NCBI GenBank assembly: GCA_001771365.1
Contig: METP01000059.1
Span: forward strand, 1-43,238
Direction of reading: 5' to 3'
Source: a candidate division WOR-1 bacterium RIFCSPLOWO2_02_FULL_46_20
GTDB lineage: Bacteria; Margulisbacteria; WOR-1; O2-12-FULL-45-9
Length of the DNA stretch: 43,238 nt
Shown here: positions 16,293 through 24,583 of the stretch, piece after piece
How the letters are laid out: every line of letters begins with the position of its first letter
Numbering within the stretch: position 1 is the first letter of the stretch
The notes under the pieces: generated by a model
Databases searched by the model: none
What the model was told of the DNA's origin: nothing
The model's input: the letters and a program-made list of their open reading frames with translations, nothing else
Position numbers and translations under genes: made by a program

Positions 16293-18361
16293 CCTGGCAA
16301 CACCACTTTGCTAAAATCTGCGACCCTAAAGTACATTCTCTCAAGTGATTTTAAAAGTGCCAAACGATTTAGTTTTATTCGCTCATCCTTGTGCATAACC
16401 AGCACCTTGTCAAAAAACGACTCCAGCGGATCGGTTAATTTAACCAGAGATTGAACAGCCCTGGCCCATTCCTCTTTATTAATCGCCTCGCCAACTTCCC
16501 AATTTACCTTCATGTAGAGGTCAAATAATTCTTTTTCTTCCTTTTCAACCAGATCGGACGCAACAACCTCTTCGCACGGCACATCTTTAGAGATGCGTGC
16601 CACACGCTCGGCAGATTTTACAACGCCCGCGAACCATTTTTGACGCCCGGCTTGAGTTAAGGCTTCAGCTTTCTCAACCGCATCCAAAATATCATTAAAA
16701 TTCGCCAGAGCCGCTTCAACTATGTCGTAGCGAATACCTTTTTCCAATAAAATTGGTTTTAACCTGCCGCCAATAAAGGCTAAAAGCTGCCGCTGGACCG
16801 TAACCGCCCCCCCACCATGTTCAATCAATTCATCCAAAAGAAGATCTATTTTTTTATCAAGAATAATTCGGATAATTCCGTTGACAGCACGCCGTAAACC
16901 GTAGGGATCTACTGAGCCGGTGGGTATTGCGCCAATACTAAAACAACCCACCAGGGTATCAAGCCTGTCAGCCAGGGCAACAACAATGCCTTCTATAGAT
17001 TGTGGCAGTTTATCACCGGCAAATCTGGGCAAATAATGTTCGGCAATCCCCCGGGCTACCTTGGGGCCTTCACCGGACAACAAGGCGTATTCCCTCCCCA
17101 TAATACCCTGCAGTACCGGAAATTCGTAAACCATTTTGGTTGTTAAATCGGCCTTGGATAACTGGGCGATACGCTTAATAGTTTTTAAACTTGCTTCATC
17201 ACATTTGAGGCGTTTACCAATCCATTCGGCAAGCTTAATTACCCGATTCACTTTATCGGCCATAGTGCCAAGTTTTTCAAAAAAGGCAATTCGTTCCAGC
17301 TCTGCCAACCTGCCCTTTAAAGGCAATTTTATATCATCTTCAAAAAAGAATTTGGCATCAGCCAGCCTGGCCGAAATAACTTTTTGATTACCTTCGACCA
17401 CCCCTTTATTCTTACAGCCATCCGTAACCACCACAAATTTGGCCTGAAGTTTGCCGGATTGATCAATCAACGGAAAGTATTTTTGATTCTTTTTCATGGA
17501 AGTAATTAAAACATCCTGAGGGATCTTTAAAAACTCCGCATTAAGCTTCCCAACATAAACAATCGGGTTTTCCACCAAATAAGTTACTTCGTCCAGTAAA
17601 TCTACCTCAATTAAAGCGCTGGCCCCAATCTTTTGGGCTGCGGCTTCAACCATTTGCCTAATTTTTCCTTTCCTCTCCTCCTGATCAACAATTACGCCGA
17701 GCTTGAGAAGAAATTTTTTGTACGAACGCAGGGACAACCCTCGCGGTTGTCCGTTTGTTCGGACAGGGACAAGCCCTGTCCCTACATTATTTCCAAACCG
17801 ATGAGAACTAGTTTTATTTCCCGAGGTTATCCCCGCCAACTTAAATTTAACAACTTTGGCTCCGCATAAAGCAACAATCCAATGGATCGGCCTGATAAAC
17901 TTAAAATCAACGTCTCCCCAGCGCATGGCCAGCGGCTGACAGAGCGAATTAATGATCGCGGGAAAAATTTCAGCTAAAACTTTTTCAGTTGACTTGCCTT
18001 TTTTAACAATATTGGCAAAAACATAATTTTTGCCGCCAACGGTCTTAACAATTAAATCGTCTACGCTTACTTTCTGGCTGGCGGCAAAGCCAAGCGCCGC
18101 CTGCGTGGGCCTGCCGCTGGGGTCAAAAGCCCTGTCGGCCGGCGGACCTTTCACTTCCTCAGACAAATCAGCCTGTTTTTTGGTAAGGTCTTCAATAATT
18201 AAGGTCAAACGGCGGTAAGTTCCCAGGGTTTTTACGTCACTAAAGCTGACGCGCTCCTGTTGGAGTTTTTCTACGGCCTTATTTTTCAGGTCCGCCAGAA
18301 AATCCGGCATGAACCGCGCCGGAATTTCTTCACAGCCTATCTCAAGCAGAGCGTTCAACAT
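16289..18361 (-). CDS. glyS: Glycyl-tRNA synthetase beta subunit
   Basis: 690 residues, normal for the family. The beta subunit binds tRNA-Gly and acts with GlyQ in an alpha2beta2 enzyme. Recognisable segments: [20 protein letters not shown] at the start, [18 protein letters not shown] (HD-like region), [42 protein letters not shown] and [16 protein letters not shown] palindromic repeat lies inside the gene in frame, coding for residues ~192-213 ([19 protein letters not shown]) after HRFGNN, in a region where most GlyS proteins have a short linker. The start overlaps glyQ by 20 bp. Confidence 0.96.
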   Translation of the reverse strand: MLNALLEIGCEEIPARFMPDFLADLKNKAVEKLQQERVSFSDVKTLGTYRRLTLIIEDLTKKQADLSEEVKGPPADRAFDPSGRPTQAALGFAASQKVSVDDLIVKTVGGKNYVFANIVKKGKSTEKVLAEIFPAIINSLCQPLAMRWGDVDFKFIRPIHWIVALCGAKVVKFKLAGITSGNKTSSHRFGNNVGTGLVPVRTNGQPRGLSLRSYKKFLLKLGVIVDQEERKGKIRQMVEAAAQKIGASALIEVDLLDEVTYLVENPIVYVGKLNAEFLKIPQDVLITSMKKNQKYFPLIDQSGKLQAKFVVVTDGCKNKGVVEGNQKVISARLADAKFFFEDDIKLPLKGRLAELERIAFFEKLGTMADKVNRVIKLAEWIGKRLKCDEASLKTIKRIAQLSKADLTTKMVYEFPVLQGIMGREYALLSGEGPKVARGIAEHYLPRFAGDKLPQSIEGIVVALADRLDTLVGCFSIGAIPTGSVDPYGLRRAVNGIIRIILDKKIDLLLDELIEHGGGAVTVQRQLLAFIGGRLKPILLEKGIRYDIVEAALANFNDILDAVEKAEALTQAGRQKWFAGVVKSAERVARISKDVPCEEVVASDLVEKEEKELFDLYMKVNWEVGEAINKEEWARAVQSLVKLTDPLESFFDKVLVMHKDERIKLNRLALLKSLERMYFRVADFSKVVLPG
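17721..17787. repeat. Double-hairpin palindromic repeat inside glyS
   Basis: Two adjacent perfect 8-bp stems: GGACAACC-ctcgc-GGTTGTCC (17732-17752) and GGACAGGG-acaag-CCCTGTCC (17761-17781). The paired hairpins with related GGACA ends look like a mobile REP/RPE-type unit rather than normal coding sequence, yet the glyS frame is unbroken through it. Confidence 0.72.
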
Positions 18362-19193
18362 ACAGTTTTGCGCATCTCCTGGCTAATTTTCTGATTTTCA
18401 GGATATAGCCCATGCGCTCGGTTACAGAAATGGCTCCGCGCGCGTCAAGAATATTAAAAGCATGAGAACATTTTAAAACATAATCATAGGCAGGCAGTAC
18501 CAATTCTTTTTTGGTCAATTCCCAGGTTTCTTTTTCATAAACATTAAATAAGGTAATTAAGGCATTAACATCCGCCGCTTCAAAATTATATTTTGAATGT
18601 TCCTGCTCCTGCTGAAGATAGATTTCTCCATATTTAACCTTGTCATTCCACTTAATATCATAAACACTATCAACTTTTTGAATAAACATGGCCAGGCGCT
18701 CAAGCCCATAAGTTAATTCAACTGAAACGGGCTTGCAAGGAAAGCCGCCGCATTCTTGAAAATAAGTAAACTGGGTAATTTCCATCCCCTCCGCCCAAAC
18801 CTCCCAACCTGTGCCCCAGGCTCCAAGCGTTGGGGATTCCCAGTTATCCTCAACAAAACGGACATCATGTTTAGCGGGTTCAATACCGATAGCGCGCAGG
18901 GAATCCAGATAAATATCCTGAGAATCAAGCGGCGAAGGCTTTAAAATAACTTGATATTGAAAATAATGAAACAAGCGGTTAGGGTTTTCGCCGTAGCGTC
19001 CGTCGGCTGGACGTCTGACGGGATCGACATAGGCAACCTTCAACGGTTTTGGGCCTAAGGCTCCGAAAAAAGTGGCCGGGGACATGGTGGCCGCCCCTTT
19101 TTCAAGATCATAAGGCTGGCGAATTAAACAACCATAATCTGCCCAATATTGGTTAAGATAATTGATAATTTCTTGAAAAGAGAGCGTTTTCAC
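18342..19193 (-). CDS. glyQ: Glycyl-tRNA synthetase alpha subunit
   Basis: 283 residues. The class II catalytic subunit that activates glycine and charges tRNA-Gly with GlyS. Very conserved: [58 protein letters not shown], and [19 protein letters not shown]. The start is GTG at 19193; a TATAAT box ends six bases upstream, so the mRNA should be leaderless. It heads a five-gene operon (glyQ, glyS, anchored protein, GT-C-like, GT2). The divergent fmdB-like gene starts 14 bases away. Confidence 0.97.
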   Translation of the reverse strand: MKTLSFQEIINYLNQYWADYGCLIRQPYDLEKGAATMSPATFFGALGPKPLKVAYVDPVRRPADGRYGENPNRLFHYFQYQVILKPSPLDSQDIYLDSLRAIGIEPAKHDVRFVEDNWESPTLGAWGTGWEVWAEGMEITQFTYFQECGGFPCKPVSVELTYGLERLAMFIQKVDSVYDIKWNDKVKYGEIYLQQEQEHSKYNFEAADVNALITLFNVYEKETWELTKKELVLPAYDYVLKCSHAFNILDARGAISVTERMGYILKIRKLARRCAKLYVERSA

Positions 19194-19227
19194 GATACAA
19201 TTATAACATGCCTTATTATGATTACAA
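19173..19227. promoter_or_regulatory. Overlapping divergent leaderless promoters, glyQ / fmdB-like
   Basis: Plus strand: TTGAAA (19173-19178), 17 bp, TACAAT (19196-19201), six bases, ATG 19208. Minus strand: TTGTAA (19222-19227), 16 bp, TATAAT (19200-19205), six bases, GTG 19193. The two -10 boxes share two bases, and each -35 box lies within the other gene's coding region. RNA polymerase can hardly occupy both at once. Confidence 0.72.
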
Positions 19228-19420
19228 GTGCACCCACTGCCAGGAAATATTTGAAATTCAAAAGAGTATGAATGATTCTTCTTCCCCCCAATGCCCTAAA
19301 TGCGCTTCCCCTGCTCAACGTATATTTAATCTCTTTCGGACTATAGGCGATAGCTCTGAATCAGGCAGCCGCTCCTGTACTTCTTGTTCATCAGGAGCCT
19401 GCTCATCATGTGGAGGATAA
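19208..19420 (+). CDS. FmdB-family zinc ribbon protein
   Basis: 70 residues. [20 protein letters not shown] and [12 protein letters not shown] give the two CxxC pairs of the FmdB/CxxC_CXXC_SSSS putative regulatory family. The tail is Ser/Cys-rich ([15 protein letters not shown]), as is common in this family. The ATG lies six bases after a -10 box. It heads the plus-strand operon toward lptB/lptF; its stop is inside the ribosome binding site region of the next gene. The role is not established for the family. Confidence 0.92.
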   Translation: MPYYDYKCTHCQEIFEIQKSMNDSSSPQCPKCASPAQRIFNLFRTIGDSSESGSRSCTSCSSGACSSCGG

Positions 19421-19427
19421 TTCTATA

Positions 19428-19697
19428 ATGAAATTCACCCCCAACGAACTTCTATTCTGGTTTTTTAAAAACAAGACAAAAATTAACCTGGACAACCCTG
19501 CGGATCTGGACACCTACCTTCAGCAAGTATTAACACATGGCAAAACAAACGACATCAAACAGCTGCTTAAAAGAGTAAAACCCTTAAAGTTTCAGGAAGC
19601 TTTTGAGCGTACAAAAAAATTCCTGCCGCTTGAAGTAAAAATGTTCTGGGAGGACTTTATTGGAAATAATTACTCCGCTGCAAAAAGAAATCCTTAA
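19428..19697 (+). CDS. Putative antitoxin of an AbiEii-type pair (DUF6922-like)
   Basis: 89 residues from the ATG at 19428 (MKFTPNELLFWFFKNKTKIN); the track's GTG at 19410 lies inside the preceding gene. GGAGG is 11 bases upstream. The protein has the layout of small DUF6922-like proteins found before AbiEii nucleotidyltransferases: an N-terminal LFWxx, then LDTYLQQVLTHGKTNDIKQL and a C-terminal FLPLEVKMFWEDFI. The toxin-like gene overlaps it by 38 bp. The family call is by pattern only and should be tested by profile search. Confidence 0.6.
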   Translation: MKFTPNELLFWFFKNKTKINLDNPADLDTYLQQVLTHGKTNDIKQLLKRVKPLKFQEAFERTKKFLPLEVKMFWEDFIGNNYSAAKRNP

Positions 19698-20325
19698 GAT
19701 TTTCCCTGAAATTGAAGATAGTAATGCTTTTTACCTGACAGGAGGAACTGCCTTAGCTGCTTTTTATTTAACGCATAGAAAAAGCAATGATTTGGATTTT
19801 TTTACGGGTGAAGAAAATATCCTTACCCCTTTCAGCTTTCGCCTCGAAAAAAAACTGCGCGATCAACAAATAAACACGGAAAGACGACGCGGATTGCATT
19901 CTTTTGTCGAACTTGTAGTAAACAAAGGCGACGAATCTACCCTTATCCACATCGCGCAAGATGCCCCATTCCGCCTTGAACCACCAATAGAACTTCCGGA
20001 ATTTCCAGGGCTCAAGATTGACAGCCTTGTTGATATTGCCTCGAATAAATTGCTGGCTCTTTTCCAGCGGGCCACCTTGAGAGATTTTATAGATATATAT
20101 TTCCTGATCAAAGAAAATCATTTCACGTCAGAAAAACTAATAAAACTGGCAAAGGAGAAGGACCCGGGTTTTGAGCTTTACTGGTTGGGCGTGGCATTTG
20201 AAAGGATCAATGTTTTTTCTTTTGATTCACCCGATATGCTGCTCTTAATAAAGCCTTGCGCCATGAAAGATCTCCTTTCTCTGTTTAACAATTGGAGAGC
20301 GGAACTTGCAAAAGAATTGCAATAA
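19660..20325 (+). CDS. AbiEii/AbiGii-type nucleotidyltransferase (putative toxin)
   Basis: 221 residues. The nucleotidyltransferase signature is clear: YLTGGTALAAFYLTHRKSND followed by DLDFFT, giving GGT plus a D-x-D pair. The second AbiEii motif also appears: DSLVDIASNKLLALFQRATL then RDFIDIYFL. AbiEii toxins transfer nucleotides to RNA or protein targets in type IV toxin-antitoxin/abortive-infection systems; many relatives in candidate phyla are uncharacterised. The start is TTG at 19660 with GGGAGG six bases before it. Together with the overlapping upstream gene it forms a compact cassette within a housekeeping operon. Activity and target are unknown. Confidence 0.85.
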   Translation: MEIITPLQKEILKIFPEIEDSNAFYLTGGTALAAFYLTHRKSNDLDFFTGEENILTPFSFRLEKKLRDQQINTERRRGLHSFVELVVNKGDESTLIHIAQDAPFRLEPPIELPEFPGLKIDSLVDIASNKLLALFQRATLRDFIDIYFLIKENHFTSEKLIKLAKEKDPGFELYWLGVAFERINVFSFDSPDMLLLIKPCAMKDLLSLFNNWRAELAKELQ

Positions 20326-20351
20326 CAAAACACCCGGTTGGAGGGTAATTT

Positions 20352-21362
20352 ATGAAAGAGCTGATTAAAAAAGTTGTTGAAGGCCATAATTTAACCAGGC
20401 AGGAAGCCGGCCTGGCCATGGACACTATTATGGGCGGCAACGCTACACCCTCGCAAATCGCCGCGTTTATCACAGCTCTACGCATGAAGGGTGAAACGGC
20501 GGACGAAATCAGCGGTTGCGCTGAAAAAATGAGAGAACATGCAACAAATATTTTCCCAAAGCAGAAAAATCTGGTTGATACCTGCGGCACAGGCGGGGAT
20601 GTTTCCGGTACTTTTAATATTTCAACAGTCGCTGCCCTGGTTGCAGCCGGCGCTGGCATACCAATAGCTAAACATGGCAACAGATCAGTCTCCTCCCGCT
20701 GTGGTTCAGCTGATGTGCTGGAAGCTCTGGGTGTTAAAATTGATATTGAACCCAAAAGAGTTGAAGAATGTATCAACACTATCGGCATCGGTTTTATCTT
20801 TGCGCCAAAATTCCACCAGGCTATGCGTTTTGCCATGCCCGGCAGAAAAGAGATCGGCATCAGAACCGTTTTTAATATTCTTGGCCCTTTAACCAACCCG
20901 GCCAAAGCCTCGGCCCAGGTGCTGGGCGTGTTCAAACCAGAACTAACAAAGTTAATGGCCGAAGTTCTGAAAAAACTTGGCTCAAAAGAAGCAATCGTTG
21001 TCCACGGCCTGGATGGTCTGGACGAAATCTCCATCTCCGACAAAACTCAGGTTTCTCATCTAAAAAACGGCCAGGTTAAAAATTATTTAATTAAACCAAA
21101 AAACTTTGGTGTAAAAAAAGCTAAAAGGACAGAAATCCAGGGCGGTTCGGCCAATGAGAATGCGGCAATCGCTTTAGCTATTCTCAATAACGAAGAAAAA
21201 GGCGCCAAGAGAAATATCGTGCTGATGAACGCGGCCGCGGCTCTCTGCGTTGGGGGCAAAGCCAAAGATTTAAAACAAGGGTTTAAATTAGCCGCCGAAT
21301 CAATTGACACGGGCGCAGCCCAACAAAAGCTCAACGAACTGATTAAATTTACCAACACATAA
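20352..21362 (+). CDS. trpD: Anthranilate phosphoribosyltransferase
   Basis: 336 residues, full length. Joins anthranilate and PRPP in tryptophan synthesis. Signature motifs: DTCGTGGDVSGTFNISTVAA (PRPP site), KHGNRSVSSRCGSADVLEAL, APKFHQAMRFAMPGRKEIGI with the anthranilate-binding Arg, and RTVFNILGPLTNPA. GGAGG lies seven bases before the ATG. No other trp gene is nearby; it sits between a toxin-like gene and lptB. The residues that separate TrpD from TrpD2 paralogues appear standard, so I call it TrpD. Confidence 0.95.
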   Translation: MKELIKKVVEGHNLTRQEAGLAMDTIMGGNATPSQIAAFITALRMKGETADEISGCAEKMREHATNIFPKQKNLVDTCGTGGDVSGTFNISTVAALVAAGAGIPIAKHGNRSVSSRCGSADVLEALGVKIDIEPKRVEECINTIGIGFIFAPKFHQAMRFAMPGRKEIGIRTVFNILGPLTNPAKASAQVLGVFKPELTKLMAEVLKKLGSKEAIVVHGLDGLDEISISDKTQVSHLKNGQVKNYLIKPKNFGVKKAKRTEIQGGSANENAAIALAILNNEEKGAKRNIVLMNAAAALCVGGKAKDLKQGFKLAAESIDTGAAQQKLNELIKFTNT

Positions 21363-21373
21363 GAGGGGGCAAA

Positions 21374-22096
21374 ATGTTCATTAAAACAGAAAATCTGATC
21401 AAAAATTATGGCGAGAAAGCGGCAGTTAACGGGGTCTCCCTTGAAGTTAAACAAGGAGAGGTCGTTGGCCTGCTTGGCCCAAACGGCGCCGGCAAAACCA
21501 CCTCATTCTACATGGTCGTTGGCTTGATCAGACCAGATGCTGGCAGGATCTTTCTGGACGACCATGAGATCACCAAACTTCCCATGCACCAACGCGCCCA
21601 CCTGGGCATTGGCTACCTGCCCCAGGAACAATCTATTTTTAGAAAGCTAACCGTTGAAGAAAACATTTTGGCTCTTTGGGAATTAATGCCGGAAATGAGA
21701 AAAGCGGAATATGAGAAAAAGCTGGTTGCGCTGTTGGCTGAGCTGGGAGTTGCCCATCTGCGCAAACAAAAAGCCTTTACCCTGTCTGGCGGAGAGCAAA
21801 GAAGGGTGGAAATCGCCCGGGCGCTGTGCACCAACCCTCAGTTCCTTCTGCTGGATGAGCCCTTTACGGGAATCGATCCCAAAACAGTAAATGATCTGCA
21901 AGACATTGTGAGACATCTTAAAACAAAAGGGATCGGCATCCTAATCACAGACCATAATGTGCGCGAAACCCTGGCTATAACTGATCGTTCTTATATAATC
22001 CACAAAGGACAAATCCTGGTTGCGGGAGACGCTAAAACCGTTTCTCGGTCGGAAGAGGCCAAGAAATTTTATCTCGGGGAGAACTTCGAACTTTGA
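21374..22096 (+). CDS. lptB: LPS export ABC transporter ATPase LptB
   Basis: 240 residues, the family's length. Powers extraction of lipopolysaccharide from the inner membrane with LptF/LptG. Walker A GPNGAGKTTSFYMVVG, Q-loop GIGYLPQEQSIFRKLTVEEN, signature LSGGEQRRVEIARAL, Walker B FLLLDEPFTGIDP and switch His in LITDHNVRETL are all intact, and the wording is closest to LptB. GAGGGGG precedes the ATG. lptF follows with a 4-bp overlap. Confidence 0.97.
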   Translation: MFIKTENLIKNYGEKAAVNGVSLEVKQGEVVGLLGPNGAGKTTSFYMVVGLIRPDAGRIFLDDHEITKLPMHQRAHLGIGYLPQEQSIFRKLTVEENILALWELMPEMRKAEYEKKLVALLAELGVAHLRKQKAFTLSGGEQRRVEIARALCTNPQFLLLDEPFTGIDPKTVNDLQDIVRHLKTKGIGILITDHNVRETLAITDRSYIIHKGQILVAGDAKTVSRSEEAKKFYLGENFEL

Positions 22097-23184
22097 TCAA
22101 AATCATTGATCGTTATATTCTTAGAGAACTGATTGAACCTTTTCTTTTTGGCCTGGGCGCTTTCACTTCCATCATGGCAGCCAGCATGATACTCTTCGAA
22201 TTAGTTCGAGCTGTCATTTTGCGCGGCATGCCATTTTTGGTGGCCATGCAGATTTTTGTCTACCGGCTCCCGGGTATTGTCGTCTATATTTTTCCTATGG
22301 CTATGCTGCTAGCCGCCCTATTGGCTTTTGCCAGACTCTCACATGATTCAGAAGTTGTGGCTTTCAGAGCTTCCGGCATATCATTGTACCGCTTAATGAT
22401 ACCGGTGCTGGCTCTGGGGTTATTTGTTTCTTTGATTAACCTTACTTTCGCGGAAATCGTTGTCCCAAAATCCAACAAAGCGGCCAAAAACCTGCTGCTC
22501 GAAACCACCACCAAACACACGCCCAAGTTGCAAAAAAATGTCTTTGTGCCTGAGTTGGAAAAAGGGGTGCTTAAGAGGATTTTTTATGCCGAAACCCTGC
22601 GCGGCAACACCATGCGCGATGTAATCGTCCAGGAATTTACGGACGGAAAACTCACCCAGATTATCAATGCCAAACAAGCGACCTGGCGGAAAGAAACCAA
22701 TGAGTGGACTTTTAACTCCGGAACCATTTATCTGATCGCTGAAAGCGGCGAGTACAAGCATTTAATTAAGTTTGAGGAACAATCAGTGGCCATAAAATAT
22801 ACTCCGGCGGATTTCTACATTGGCGACCGCAACCCTGAAGAGATGACCATCAGTGAACTGCGTGAATTTATCACCCTCAAAGAAAAAATGGGGGTGGAAG
22901 TTACCGACTTTAAATTGCAATTAAACATGAAAACGTCCATCCCTTTTGCCTCTTTGGTCTTTGCCCTGCTGGGCGCACCGCTGGGGCTCTCCCCTCGCCG
23001 CGCTTCTTCATCTGTCGGCCTTGGCCTTTCAATTATCGTTATTTTTGTATACTACATACTAACCTTTTTAAGCATGGCTGTAGGTGAGCTCAAATTACTC
23101 ACCCCAGGCCTGGCCGCCTGGCTGCCCAATATCCTGACCGGCGGGATCGGCTGGCGTATTCTCTCCAGGGCCACTGTAAAATAA
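22093..23184 (+). CDS. lptF: LptF/LptG-family LPS export permease (YjgP/YjgQ)
   Basis: 363 residues: three N-terminal membrane helices, a periplasmic beta-jellyroll region (~110-270), and three C-terminal helices, the LptF/G layout. Family segments include IDRYILRELIEPFLFGLGAF, PMAMLLAALLAFARLSHDSE, VVAFRASGISLYRLMIPVL and SIPFASLVFALLGAPLGLSP. Start TTG at 22093 overlaps the lptB stop. A second LptF/G gene lies in the opposite operon at 31383-32459. Which is F and which is G cannot be settled by eye. Confidence 0.92.
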   Translation: MIKIIDRYILRELIEPFLFGLGAFTSIMAASMILFELVRAVILRGMPFLVAMQIFVYRLPGIVVYIFPMAMLLAALLAFARLSHDSEVVAFRASGISLYRLMIPVLALGLFVSLINLTFAEIVVPKSNKAAKNLLLETTTKHTPKLQKNVFVPELEKGVLKRIFYAETLRGNTMRDVIVQEFTDGKLTQIINAKQATWRKETNEWTFNSGTIYLIAESGEYKHLIKFEEQSVAIKYTPADFYIGDRNPEEMTISELREFITLKEKMGVEVTDFKLQLNMKTSIPFASLVFALLGAPLGLSPRRASSSVGLGLSIIVIFVYYILTFLSMAVGELKLLTPGLAAWLPNILTGGIGWRILSRATVK

Positions 23185-24197
23185 TGTTCGCTTTTGGCAT
23201 AAAAACAATCCTCACGCTTCTGCTCACCGGCGGGCTCATCGCTTTTGTCGGAGACTATATCGGCAAAACAATCGGCCGCAAAAAAATAACCATATTTAAA
23301 CTAAGACCACGCCATACTGCCTTTATGATTACTATTATTACCGGGGTTCTAATTTCCCTGATCACCCTTGGCATTATTTTGGCAGTTTCCCAGAATACCC
23401 GCGTTGCCCTGTTTGGGCTTGAAGCGCTAAAAAAGACCTTGAGCGAAAATAAACAGGAGCTGGCAAATACCCTGAGAGAAAAAAAGAAGATTAACCAGGA
23501 GTTTGCGCTGGCTAATATATCTTTAGCCAAAGCCAAACTTGAGATCGCTGCACTGGAAACAAGCAAACAAAAATTAAGCGAAAAAATTGAGGCCTCTCGT
23601 AAAGACACCGTACTTTTTAAGGTTGGGGAAGTCCTGATTGTTTCTCTAATTAAAGCTGGGCCCGAGAGGCTCAAGCTGGAAAGCGGACTAAAACAAATCC
23701 TTTCCGCAGCCGACGCTCAGGTCAGAAGCTTTGGCATAGAAAAAAAAGATCATTTAATCTTTCTCCCACCCGAAGAATTTGAGCAGGCCATCGTTGACCT
23801 TCAGTTAAGCGACAAAGAAAATATCGTGAAAGTAATTGCCGCGCGCAACACCCTGTTCGGAGAAGAGGTTCCTGTGCGCCTGGAAATTTCAGAAAATAAA
23901 TTGATCTATAAAGCCGGGGAAGCTATCGCCGAAACAGAAATTTCACCTTCGTTTCCAAATCCCAGGATTGAACAAGAGATAAAGAAACTCTTGCTCCAAA
24001 CTCATCTCCTGGCCAGGGAGGTTGGAGTAGAACCAGATGCCAGCGGATCACTCGGAAGCCTCCCTTACGCCGAGATCCTCTCAGAAGCCAGGAAAATAAA
24101 AACCTATAAAAAAGAGCTCATCATTAAAACCATGGCCAAATCTGACATCTATGCGATTGGTCCGTTAAAAGTTGAGTTTAAGGCCTTTTATAAATGA
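23184..24197 (+). CDS. DUF3084 domain-containing membrane protein
   Basis: 337 residues. Two N-terminal membrane helices (ILTLLLTGGLIAFVGDYIG and FMITIITGVLISLITLGIIL) flank RKKITIFKLRPRHTA, then a coiled coil (~85-150; NKQELANTLREKKKINQEFA) and a soluble C-terminal region. This matches DUF3084, a family best known from Cyanobacteria. It starts by a TAATG junction after lptF and ends in an ATGA overlap with the YqgF-like gene, so it belongs to the lptB-lptF operon. Function unknown; position suggests envelope work. Confidence 0.82.
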   Translation: MFAFGIKTILTLLLTGGLIAFVGDYIGKTIGRKKITIFKLRPRHTAFMITIITGVLISLITLGIILAVSQNTRVALFGLEALKKTLSENKQELANTLREKKKINQEFALANISLAKAKLEIAALETSKQKLSEKIEASRKDTVLFKVGEVLIVSLIKAGPERLKLESGLKQILSAADAQVRSFGIEKKDHLIFLPPEEFEQAIVDLQLSDKENIVKVIAARNTLFGEEVPVRLEISENKLIYKAGEAIAETEISPSFPNPRIEQEIKKLLLQTHLLAREVGVEPDASGSLGSLPYAEILSEARKIKTYKKELIIKTMAKSDIYAIGPLKVEFKAFYK

Positions 24198-24583
24198 TTT
24201 TAGCCATTGACCCGGGTAAAATCAAATGCGGGCTAGCCGTGTTGAACGAATCCGGAAACGTCCTCGAAAAAAAAATCATCCCCAGATTGGAGATTTTATC
24301 CGATCTGCCGTTTTATCTGTCTAGATTTAGCATTGCCACGGTGATTGTTGGCCAGGGAGCTTTCGGTAAAGAACTGGGAAAAGAATTGGTAGAATTGGAT
24401 CTAAAAATTAATATTGTTTTTGTCTCGGAAAAAAACTCTACCCTGGAAGCCAGAAAACTCTATTGGCTGAACCATAAACCACTAGGCCTGTACCGTTTTT
24501 TGCCCGCCTCTTTACGTGTTCCACCGGTTCCAATTGATGATTACGCAGCTATGATTCTAGGGTCGCGGTATCTCGAAGGTTAA
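24194..24583 (+). CDS. YqgF/RuvX-like RNase H-fold nuclease
   Basis: 129 residues. MILAIDPGKIKCGLAVLNES is the metal-binding first strand of the YqgF/RuvX RNase H fold; VIVGQGAFGKELGKEL and VFVSEKNSTLEARKLYW (with the catalytic-type Glu) and a final PIDDYAAMILG Asp complete the acidic set. Such proteins mature pre-16S rRNA or resolve DNA junctions. This divergent form follows a DUF3084 gene. The last 27 bp overlap the 3' end of lnt on the opposite strand. Confidence 0.8.
   Translation: MILAIDPGKIKCGLAVLNESGNVLEKKIIPRLEILSDLPFYLSRFSIATVIVGQGAFGKELGKELVELDLKINIVFVSEKNSTLEARKLYWLNHKPLGLYRFLPASLRVPPVPIDDYAAMILGSRYLEG

Noticed and set aside
20285-21043. 252-codon minus-strand ORF antisense to trpD
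   Set aside because: Shadow frame: trpD on the plus strand has all family motifs; the antisense product is Ser/Pro-rich with no domain and no ribosome binding site.
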